A stretch of 64,000 bases of DNA from an uncultured Prevotella sp. GTDB lineage: Bacteria; Bacteroidota; Bacteroidia; Bacteroidales; Bacteroidaceae. The DNA is taken from positions 1 through 64,000 of the forward strand of contig CADCEF010000009.1 in NCBI GenBank assembly GCA_902800365.1, given 5' to 3'. The notes under the pieces were generated by a model. That model saw nothing but the letters and a program-made list of their open reading frames with translations. It searched no databases and was not told the DNA's origin. Positions 18,596-26,609 of the stretch are shown here, piece by piece (position 1 is the first letter of the stretch; every line of letters begins with the position of its first letter). The position numbers and the translations under genes are program-made.

Positions 18596-21085
18596 TTATT
18601 GTAGTTTGTACGTTTTTGGAGATTCCCTACCAAACAAGAACTGCTTACTATAGCCGCCAAAATCTATGATTATCTTCTCAAACACGATACCGGGATCTTG
18701 CGGATGAATAGTCAAGGTATGAATATCGCTATTTGAATCCAGAGGCAACTCAACCACCTGTTCCACCACCCTACTTGCTACAGTGGGATAATACTTTGAG
18801 TAGATATTCTCTGGTTTCTCATTCAAATCTTTGTTAAAATTAACATTAACAGGAGTCTGTCCATCAACTGACAAATCATATACCAAGCCGCCCTTATCCA
18901 GGAAATCAAGCGTGGATTTTGTAACGACATGAACCTTTGCCGTCTTTACACCATCGGTTTTAAAGCGATAAGTAAGTCTGGCCTGATCTGTTTTAGAAGT
19001 ATATGGCATCAAGGAGATACCACTAAGTGTACGCCCCATATACGGAATCACAGTCCACTTTGCACTACTTGCGTCTTTACGATCATATGTATGTTCCGCC
19101 TCAATACTAATATAGCCATCCTTTGGTGAGAAGACTGGACCATTTTCAGGTTCTGGAACAGAAACAAGTCTTGGACAGACATCAGTACGATAGTTATCAT
19201 TCCATGTACGATAGCTGATATGCTTCTGAATCATCATTCCGTCCCACTTACCACCTGACATCACCTTATTATAATATAAGCAAAGCATTGAATCGCGTTT
19301 AAACGCCTGTCGACAACGTTCTGCCCAAGCATTTGCATCAGGATCACCAACCGAAGCAAGCTGGCGGTTCATGGCCTGCGCATAATACATCTCATAAATA
19401 TTCCCCATTGCCTGCACTGGGAAAAGAACAATCTGGCGATAAGCATCTTGGCATTCAGGCTTCAACTCTAAGAAGAGTCTCAATGCACGAGTTTCCAAGG
19501 CACGGTACTCATTAACTACCTGTTCAAACTCATCACAGGTATAAACGGTAGCATCCAGCATCTCCGAGGTTATACGACCATTATATTTACATACAAGATT
19601 TAAAATGGATGCAGCCTCTTCCGCATGATCTTCACCGAAGCTCTCTGCGCAAAAATCACGTGTATGCCCCAAAAGATTATCAGCATTATACTGAGATGGA
19701 TTCCATGCCATGTCCATAAATAACTGTATGGGATACTCCATAGGCTTTAGATCGCCAACATTGAGAATCCATAACTTCTGTATTCCACCATTGTAAGCCA
19801 ACTGTAGCTGCTCCCACATATTCTGTATCGGGGTAACATTTATCCATTTAGAATTTCTTGGCGCACCAACATAGTCAACATGATAGTACAATCCCCAACC
19901 GCCTTTGCGTTTTTTCTCTTCAGCAGTAGGTATTCTGCGTACATTTCCCCAGTTATCATCACACAGCAAGATAGTTACATCATCAGGAACGCGCAACCCT
20001 GCATCGTAATAATCTTGTACTTCTTTATATAAAGCCCATATCTGAGGAGTTTCTTTCGCAGGACGCTTTGTTACCTCTTTTATGATTCTGCGCTGGTTAT
20101 TAATGATATTTTCAAGCAGTTTAGTATCTGTACTATTACCCATAGCTTCATCACCATCACCACGCATTCCAATGGTAACAATATCATCCGTATTCTTCAT
20201 ACGTTCAATACCCTCGCGAAAGAATCGGTCCAGATTCTGCTTATTGGTAGAATAATTCCACGCTCCCCAGTCCTTACGACGACGGGCATACTCCTGGTGA
20301 TTACGAGCCATTGGCTCATGATGAGATGTTCCCATCATGATTCCCATTTTATCAGCAGTTTTCAGATTTTCTGGGTCATCAGCATAGAAAGCCCATCCCC
20401 ACATGGCTGGCCACAAATAATTTCCTTTTAGACGAAGGATTAATTCAAACACCTTTTCATAAAATTTGTGGCCACCAAAATCGGTACCAAAGGTATTCTT
20501 CACCCAGGTAGTAAGACAAGGAGCCTCATCATTAAGGAACAAGCCTCTATAACGCACAGCAGGTTCTCCATCAGTAAACTCACCTTTCTTTATATATATA
20601 TAGGTATGTTTCTCCACAGGAACATCAGCCCAATAATACCATGGCGAGACCCCTAACTGCTTGGAAAGTTCATAGATTCCAAAAACAGTACCACGTTTAT
20701 CACTACCAGCAATCACCAACTGATTCCCGATTGTCTTAATAATATACTTCTCTGTTCTTCCTTTCAAATCTTGGAGTTCTCCCTGCTTTATCCATTGGTC
20801 AATTTGCTTGTTGACCCCAACGGTGCCAATTAAGACCTCCATCTTCTCTGCAACAATGGTCCCTTTCTGCCCAGTCACTTTCTCAATGTCGGCCAAAAGA
20901 TTATTCGCAGCTAATTGAACGCAACTATGTTCACGCTCACTTAAACCAACTGAAAAGTTCTTTAGTTGCCACGTTTCAGGTGACGCTTGAAATAAAACAA
21001 ACTTCTCGGCAGCCATCAAATCAATTGTGCATGCCAAAAACAAGAAAAACACCAATGTTTTGGTCCCAAAATGTCGTAGAATCAT
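18596..21085 (-). CDS. agu115: GH115 xylan alpha-1,2-glucuronidase
   Basis: Removes (4-O-methyl-)glucuronic acid from internal xylose residues of glucuronoxylan. The 829-residue protein has a signal peptide (cleavage near DLMAAEKF), an N-terminal alpha/beta domain that ends with the RGTVFGIYELSKQLGVSPWY block, a TIM barrel from about residue 175 (RYRGLFLNDEAPCLTTW, LKGNYLWPAMWGWAFY, GTSHHEPMARN, TIGMRGDGDEAM) and a C-terminal beta-domain (IEAEHTYDRKDASSAKW) typical of GH115. The length agrees with the family. It has its own promoter and operator, divergent from the HTCS gene, and runs toward xusA; its stop is followed by the xusA regulatory region without a clear terminator. Confident. Confidence 0.93.
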   Translation of the reverse strand: MILRHFGTKTLVFFLFLACTIDLMAAEKFVLFQASPETWQLKNFSVGLSEREHSCVQLAANNLLADIEKVTGQKGTIVAEKMEVLIGTVGVNKQIDQWIKQGELQDLKGRTEKYIIKTIGNQLVIAGSDKRGTVFGIYELSKQLGVSPWYYWADVPVEKHTYIYIKKGEFTDGEPAVRYRGLFLNDEAPCLTTWVKNTFGTDFGGHKFYEKVFELILRLKGNYLWPAMWGWAFYADDPENLKTADKMGIMMGTSHHEPMARNHQEYARRRKDWGAWNYSTNKQNLDRFFREGIERMKNTDDIVTIGMRGDGDEAMGNSTDTKLLENIINNQRRIIKEVTKRPAKETPQIWALYKEVQDYYDAGLRVPDDVTILLCDDNWGNVRRIPTAEEKKRKGGWGLYYHVDYVGAPRNSKWINVTPIQNMWEQLQLAYNGGIQKLWILNVGDLKPMEYPIQLFMDMAWNPSQYNADNLLGHTRDFCAESFGEDHAEEAASILNLVCKYNGRITSEMLDATVYTCDEFEQVVNEYRALETRALRLFLELKPECQDAYRQIVLFPVQAMGNIYEMYYAQAMNRQLASVGDPDANAWAERCRQAFKRDSMLCLYYNKVMSGGKWDGMMIQKHISYRTWNDNYRTDVCPRLVSVPEPENGPVFSPKDGYISIEAEHTYDRKDASSAKWTVIPYMGRTLSGISLMPYTSKTDQARLTYRFKTDGVKTAKVHVVTKSTLDFLDKGGLVYDLSVDGQTPVNVNFNKDLNEKPENIYSKYYPTVASRVVEQVVELPLDSNSDIHTLTIHPQDPGIVFEKIIIDFGGYSKQFLFGRESPKTYKLQ

Positions 21086-21119
21086 AATCTCTAATGTTAC
21101 AAATTACATATATTGGATG

Positions 21120-21185
21120 CAAAGATATGCCATTTTTATGACAAAACACACATTATTTGTATCAAAAACTTTAATTTTTGTAACA
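21120..21185 (-). promoter_or_regulatory. GH115 promoter with HTCS-type site
   Basis: Minus-strand -7 box TATCTTTG at 21120-21127. The 18-mer ACTTTAATTTTTGTAACA (plus strand, 21168-21185) sits exactly 40 bp upstream, the same geometry as at xusA. The region is shared with the divergent HTCS promoter, whose -33 begins only 5 bp beyond the operator, so a bound activator could also influence HTCS transcription. Confidence 0.7.
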
Positions 21186-21189
21186 TTCC

Positions 21190-21221
21190 TTTGTTACATT
21201 TCAAGAAATACAGTATCTTTG
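21190..21221 (+). promoter_or_regulatory. HTCS gene promoter
   Basis: TTTG at 21190-21193, a 20-bp spacer and TATCTTTG at 21214-21221 form a near-perfect Bacteroidota sigma-ABfr promoter. It needs no activator site at the 40-bp position, consistent with constitutive sensor expression. Predicted leader about 40 nt to the ATG at 21267. Confidence 0.75.
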
Positions 21222-21266
21222 CAACAAATAAACAACTAACGCAGCCATTTAATTACTAACAAAACA

Positions 21267-24200
21267 ATGCGAGTTAAGTTCATACTGGCACTAGCTTCAT
21301 TACTAATATCAATAAGCGCTTTCGCCCAGAGGGGAAAGTTCTTTAGTACAGACAATCAATTATTGTCGAGCAGTTTCGTAACACAAGTGTACCTAGATAA
21401 CGAAGGTTTCATTTGGGCAACCACACGTAACGGTATAAACCGCTATGATGGTTACCAGTTCCGTGTATTTAAGAAAGAAAACGAGCACGACAGTTCGTTG
21501 GCAAGCAACTATGTCAACAGCATGATGCAGGACAAGAATGGATTATTCTATTTTGGACTCTATGGTGCTTTGCAGACATGGGACGGCAACAAGTTCAACA
21601 ATGTAGTGATGCTCGACAAAGACGGGAATGCCGGACACTGTTATCCAAATTGTTTTCTTGAGCGTTCAAATGGCGATATATTGGTAGGAACATCTGGTTT
21701 AGGATTACTTAAATTCAAAAACAAAAAGACGGCTTGCCAAGTAAAAGGCCCATTGTCTTCGATACATACTGTAAATAGCATGATTGAAGACAGAATGGGA
21801 GTTCTTTGGATTGTCACCGACAACTTAGGACTGATATCTTTTGATGGAATAGTAGTAAGACAGTACTTAAAAGACGACCCTGACATTGTATTTACATGTC
21901 TATGTGAAGGATCTGACGGAATTATATACGCCGGAACAACAAATAATGGTGTATATCGAATGCAGAGCGACACCTTCGTTCATATTGACGAGACATGGAA
22001 CAATTCAGTATCAGCCCTATTCTGTGACCACGATGGTATGATTGTTATAGGCTACGATGGTAAAGGTGTAGCTCTTTATGATCCTAGGTCAAAAGAAATT
22101 ATTAACAATCCATTCTTCTCGCTTGAGGTAGATCTCTCTATAAGTAAAGTGTATTCTATAACAGAGGACAAGAGTGGGAACCTCTGGTTAGGTCTGTTGC
22201 AAAAAGGAATATTCATGCAGCCCATAACATTTAAGGGGTTCAATTACATGGGTCACAAGCTTGGAGCTCGCAACATTATCGGTTCAGCTTGTGTGGTAAG
22301 TGTAATACTCGATAGCAAACAGCGTATCTGGATAGGAACCGACAAAGATGGAATATATATTTATGACTACAATACCAAAGATGTCAAGCATCTCAAAGAA
22401 AATGTTCCTTCTGTAGCAATGTCGCTTAGCGAAGATCTTAATGGACGCATTTGGGTTGGTTCATATCGTAATGGAATAGGCTGGATAGACCCAGTCACTT
22501 TCCAGTATCATAAGATACCATTCCCCATGGATCCACATCTCATTGTTATGGATATAGCCATAGCAGGTGATGGTAGTCTGTGGCTGGCTACCATGAAACA
22601 CGGTCTTATAAGGATGGATGCCTCTGATGGACATATCATTGCACAATATAAGATTAAACCAGGAGTAGAGAAGAACAGGAATCTGAATTGTATCACCAAC
22701 GACTACATTTCACAGGTACACTTGTCACCTGATGGAAAACGTGTATATGCCTCTACATCTATGGGATTATGCTGCTTGGATATAGCAGAGAACAGCTGGA
22801 CCAAGACTTTTGGAAAGAACTGTCTAAACTTCGGAACTCCGGTGAGAATAACACGTGAGTACGATGGAAAGCTCTGGTTTGGAACAAACGAAGGATTATT
22901 CTGTTACGATCTTCTGACACGTAAAACCAAGCAGTACACCCGTGAAAATGGATTAGCAGACAACGGAATTGCCACAATAGAGAGAGACCCACAAGGCAGG
23001 ATCTGGATTGGTACAGACCACGGATTGAGTTGCTACACACCTAAAAACGACATCTGGCAAAACTACTTTGCCGACGATGGATTGCAGAGCAACGAGTTTA
23101 GCGATGGAGCATCTTTTATCACTTCAGGCGGTATGCTTGCCATGGGTGGAACAGCGGGTGTATCATGGTTTGATTCACAACACATCTCCCCAAGCAAGTG
23201 GGAGGCAGAGGTCAAACTTACCGCATTCTCAATAAATGGCCAGCAGGTTAGCAGGGCAACCCGCTCAGGCAGCTATTTGGTAACCGATACCACAATCATC
23301 GCCAGCAATCGCTTTGAGCTTTGTTATAACGACAACACCTTCTCTATCCAATTCTCAACTCTAACATATGAGAATCCGGAACATATATCTTATTTATATA
23401 GCATCAATGGCGAGCCGTTCAACCGTCTTCAGCCTGGAATGAATATCCTGACGCTCTCTCATCTGCCCCAGGGCACCTATCGCTTTAGGGTAAAAGCAGA
23501 GCGTAATAATATTGAGACACCAATTAAAGAATTTGTTGTTGTCATCCACAGTCCATGGTATCGTTCAGCGTGGGCATATTTCTTCTACGCTATGATTATT
23601 GGTATGTTTGCATGGCAGTACCTGGCATATCGCCGTCATAAGGAGCAAGACAGACTTCGTCTTCAGGCTCATATACATGCAGAAGAAATGGGCGAGGCCA
23701 AGCTACGTTTCTTCATGAACATGAGTCATGAGATACGTACACCTATGACCTTGATTCTCACGCCTTTGCTATCACTTATCAAAAACGATACTGATCCAAA
23801 CAGAAAGGGTGTTTATGAGACGATTAGGCGTAATGCTGAACGAATTCTCAGTCTGATAAACCAGATGATGGACCTTCGAAAGATTGACAAAGGACAAATG
23901 CAGATGCGTATGCGCGAAACCAATCTTGTTGGTTTTGCAAAGGACATATACAACCTCTTTGACAGTCAAGCCAAAGCTAAGCAAATTAAGTTCCTTTTCA
24001 ATCATGACAGTGAAGAGATTCCTGTATGGATTGACCGCCAGAATTTCGACAAGGTATTTATGAATGTCCTTTCAAATGCATTCAAGTACACCCCTACTGG
24101 TGGCGAAATAGGCATACGTCTTACACATAACGCCGAATCAGCCACCATAGCAATATATGATAATGGTGAATGCATACCAGAAGATAAGATTAACAAGATC

Positions 24201-25265
24201 TTCGACCGTTTCTATCAGACACCGACATCAATCAACGACCGCTATGTTGGTACTGGTATCGGTTTGGACCTGACCCGCTCACTTGTAGAACTTCATCACG
24301 GCACCATAACCGTCCACAATCTGGAGAAAGGCTGTGAGTTTGTTATTACCATCCCCATGGGTAACAGTCACTTAAATTCAGACGAGATGCTTCTCGACGA
24401 CGAAACTACCGAGACCATCACGCCAGAGTTGATCCTCGAAGAGGAACCTGAGCCAGAGCCAGCCAACCCAATGGCAGAGATGATGGCGCAGAACCGCAGA
24501 ATGACGTTGGTTATCGCAGAGGACGACGAGGAAATCCGCAACTATCTGGAGAACGAGCTTTCTGGTGATTACGAAGTACATGCATGCGTTAATGGCCGTG
24601 AGGCGTTAGGCGAGATTATCCGCACTAAGCCCGATCTGGTATTGAGCGATATTATGATGCCTGAAATGGATGGAAACACGCTATGTACACGACTCAAGAC
24701 CAACCCGATCACCAATTCAATCCCAGTGATCCTGCTTACAGCTAAGAGTCGCGACGAGGACAAACTTGAAGGTCTCGAGACTGGTGCAGATGCTTATATC
24801 GTGAAGCCATTCAATATGGACATTCTTCGACGCACCATCATCAATCTTATTAACAAGCACCGCCTACTGCGCCTTAAGTACGAGCGCAACGACAACCTTG
24901 AGGAGCAGGTTGATGAGATTCGTCTTAAGTCACCAGACGAGAAATTGCTTGAGCGCATCATGGAGTGTATCAATAAGAATCTGAACAATTCCGACCTGAG
25001 CGTCGATATGATAGCTGATACCGTTGGTATAAGCCGAGTACACCTGCACCGCAAGATGAAAGATCTTACAGGACAGACACCTCATGATTTTATTCGTAAC
25101 ATCCGTTTGAAAAAAGCGGCACAGTTGTTAGCTAACCAAGGTATGAACGTAACCGAGGTCATGTACGCCTGTGGATTTGCGAATTCAGCTTCATTCTCTA
25201 CTGTATTCAAGAAATTCTATGGCATGTCGCCACGCGACTATATGCGAGAACACGAAGAAAGATAA
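21267..25265 (+). CDS. Hybrid two-component system regulator (XynR-like HTCS)
   Basis: Single-protein sensor, kinase and DNA-binding activator controlling the PUL. The order over 1332 residues is: signal peptide (to SAFAQ); about 14 Reg_prop beta-propeller repeats (25-620, e.g. DNEGFIWATTRNGINRYDG); Y_Y_Y domain (about 640-760); one transmembrane helix (about 768-788, WAYFFYAMIIGMFAWQYLAY); HisKA with phospho-acceptor His821 in NMSHEIRTP; HATPase (VLSNAFKYTPTGG, YVGTGIGLDL); receiver domain with Asp1128 in LSDIMMPEMDG; AraC helix-turn-helix (about 1235-1330). The propeller lies in the periplasm and binds an oligosaccharide. Positive control of xylanase genes by the HTCS XynR is established in P. 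bryantii. The location between the GH115 gene and the rest of the locus supports the same role. It is followed after 23 bp by the PotD-like gene. All phosphorelay residues are intact. Confidence 0.94.
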   Translation: MRVKFILALASLLISISAFAQRGKFFSTDNQLLSSSFVTQVYLDNEGFIWATTRNGINRYDGYQFRVFKKENEHDSSLASNYVNSMMQDKNGLFYFGLYGALQTWDGNKFNNVVMLDKDGNAGHCYPNCFLERSNGDILVGTSGLGLLKFKNKKTACQVKGPLSSIHTVNSMIEDRMGVLWIVTDNLGLISFDGIVVRQYLKDDPDIVFTCLCEGSDGIIYAGTTNNGVYRMQSDTFVHIDETWNNSVSALFCDHDGMIVIGYDGKGVALYDPRSKEIINNPFFSLEVDLSISKVYSITEDKSGNLWLGLLQKGIFMQPITFKGFNYMGHKLGARNIIGSACVVSVILDSKQRIWIGTDKDGIYIYDYNTKDVKHLKENVPSVAMSLSEDLNGRIWVGSYRNGIGWIDPVTFQYHKIPFPMDPHLIVMDIAIAGDGSLWLATMKHGLIRMDASDGHIIAQYKIKPGVEKNRNLNCITNDYISQVHLSPDGKRVYASTSMGLCCLDIAENSWTKTFGKNCLNFGTPVRITREYDGKLWFGTNEGLFCYDLLTRKTKQYTRENGLADNGIATIERDPQGRIWIGTDHGLSCYTPKNDIWQNYFADDGLQSNEFSDGASFITSGGMLAMGGTAGVSWFDSQHISPSKWEAEVKLTAFSINGQQVSRATRSGSYLVTDTTIIASNRFELCYNDNTFSIQFSTLTYENPEHISYLYSINGEPFNRLQPGMNILTLSHLPQGTYRFRVKAERNNIETPIKEFVVVIHSPWYRSAWAYFFYAMIIGMFAWQYLAYRRHKEQDRLRLQAHIHAEEMGEAKLRFFMNMSHEIRTPMTLILTPLLSLIKNDTDPNRKGVYETIRRNAERILSLINQMMDLRKIDKGQMQMRMRETNLVGFAKDIYNLFDSQAKAKQIKFLFNHDSEEIPVWIDRQNFDKVFMNVLSNAFKYTPTGGEIGIRLTHNAESATIAIYDNGECIPEDKINKIFDRFYQTPTSINDRYVGTGIGLDLTRSLVELHHGTITVHNLEKGCEFVITIPMGNSHLNSDEMLLDDETTETITPELILEEEPEPEPANPMAEMMAQNRRMTLVIAEDDEEIRNYLENELSGDYEVHACVNGREALGEIIRTKPDLVLSDIMMPEMDGNTLCTRLKTNPITNSIPVILLTAKSRDEDKLEGLETGADAYIVKPFNMDILRRTIINLINKHRLLRLKYERNDNLEEQVDEIRLKSPDEKLLERIMECINKNLNNSDLSVDMIADTVGISRVHLHRKMKDLTGQTPHDFIRNIRLKKAAQLLANQGMNVTEVMYACGFANSASFSTVFKKFYGMSPRDYMREHEER

Positions 25266-25288
25266 CTTAACTAAAAGAGAAGGAACGT

Positions 25289-26596
25289 ATGAAACGATTA
25301 GCAACAATCCTGATCGCGATATTCTGCGTACTTGGAATACAAGCGCAATATAATCGCAAGCAAATACTAAAAGTATGCAACTGGGACGAATATATCGGGA
25401 AAGGAGTCATTGAGAAATTCGAGAAATGGTATAAGGAAGTTACCGGCAATACCATAAAAGTAGAGTATGTCACCTATGACTACCCTGAGAAATGCTTCGA
25501 GCAGATGTTAAAAGGCGAGATTGACGCAGACGTTTTCTGTCCACCCGAATATCTGGTTGAACGCATGATGAAACATGACTTCCTGAATCCTATCGACACC
25601 AGTTTCGTCAAAGAAGGTATCCCCAACTGGATGAAAGGCACTTCGCCATTTATTGCCGATCTTCTTCAACACATCGGAGAAACACAGGGTGTAAATGCCA
25701 ACGACTATACCGTAGGCTATCTATGGGGAAACACCGGTGTACTTATCAACACCAAATATGTTAAACCCGAAGAGGTTTTCAGTTGGGGATTTCTGCTTAA
25801 TCCAAAATATCGTGGTAAGGTTATCATGAAGGATTCATTCAGTGACCTATACAATATTCTCATCAACTATGCCTTTTATGAGGAAGTAAAGATGGGAGCC
25901 ACCAATCGCAACTTGCTTGCCACTTATCTCACCAACCGTAATATTGCCATTGTAGAGGATTTACTTGAGAGAGCTCGTCCGCAGATGAAAAGCTTTGATG
26001 TTGATGACGACAAACGATTGATGGTTAATGGCAGTAACTGGATGAGCGTTACGTGGAATGGCGACGCCAAATGGGCCATTGACGAAGCAGGCGATAAAGT
26101 AGATCTACAATACATCGTACCAAAAGAAGGAAGCGACTGCTGGATGGACTGTTGGACGATTCCCGCATGTTCAAAGAATACAGAAGCCGCAAGCTATTGG
26201 ATTAATTTCATGTGCCGCCCGGATATTGCTCTATTATGTATGGAAGAAACCGGCTATAGCTCTGCCATTGCAACGCCTGAGATTCTTAAAGCTGTTACTG
26301 ATGACAGTATCAAAGAGACTATTGACCTCAGTTATTTCTTTGGTCCCACGGCGACCGCAGTTCATGTCGACAGCGTAATGTACCCCGACAAAAGTACAAT
26401 AGACCGATGCAGTTACCTTCGTGACAGTGGTGACCGTCAGGAGGTTTTACGTGAGATATGGGAAAAGATTAAGGAAACGCGAGTAACTAACTATTGGAAT
26501 CTTGCCATCATTGGTTGTGTCATTTTGGCGATTATCATAACATGCATTATCATATTGCACAGACTAAACAAGAAAAAGACCACCACTAAAGGGTGA
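25289..26596 (+). CDS. PotD-like solute-binding protein with C-terminal membrane anchor
   Basis: A 435-residue protein with a signal peptide (to LGIQAQ), a type-1 extracellular solute-binding fold close to spermidine/putrescine-binding PotD (KVCNWDEYIGKGVIEKF; WNGDAKWAIDEAG; VPKEGSDCWMDCWTIP; a WxD triplet like that used by PotD for polyamines; RPDIALLCMEETGY) and a C-terminal transmembrane helix (about residues 400-422) with a basic cytoplasmic tail (RLNKKKTTTKG). No ABC permease or ATPase lies nearby. It starts 23 bp after the HTCS gene and is probably co-transcribed. A tethered binding protein without a transporter suggests a sensory accessory role or a remnant of a PotD-permease fusion. 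The ligand is unknown; a polyamine is only the family default. The stop lies inside the convergent terminator. Confidence 0.8.
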   Translation: MKRLATILIAIFCVLGIQAQYNRKQILKVCNWDEYIGKGVIEKFEKWYKEVTGNTIKVEYVTYDYPEKCFEQMLKGEIDADVFCPPEYLVERMMKHDFLNPIDTSFVKEGIPNWMKGTSPFIADLLQHIGETQGVNANDYTVGYLWGNTGVLINTKYVKPEEVFSWGFLLNPKYRGKVIMKDSFSDLYNILINYAFYEEVKMGATNRNLLATYLTNRNIAIVEDLLERARPQMKSFDVDDDKRLMVNGSNWMSVTWNGDAKWAIDEAGDKVDLQYIVPKEGSDCWMDCWTIPACSKNTEAASYWINFMCRPDIALLCMEETGYSSAIATPEILKAVTDDSIKETIDLSYFFGPTATAVHVDSVMYPDKSTIDRCSYLRDSGDRQEVLREIWEKIKETRVTNYWNLAIIGCVILAIIITCIIILHRLNKKKTTTKG

Positions 26597-26609
26597 TGGT
26601 CTTTTTCTT
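26570..26609. terminator. Bidirectional terminator between convergent genes, containing both stops
   Basis: Two 17-nt arms (26570-26586 and 26593-26609) pair with one mismatch around a 6-nt loop. They carry A-tracts on one side and T-tracts on the other, so either strand gives a hairpin ending in U. The TGA of the PotD-like gene (26594-26596) and the TAG of GH3 (26586-26588) both lie inside, and the two coding regions overlap by 11 bp. Confidence 0.85.
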
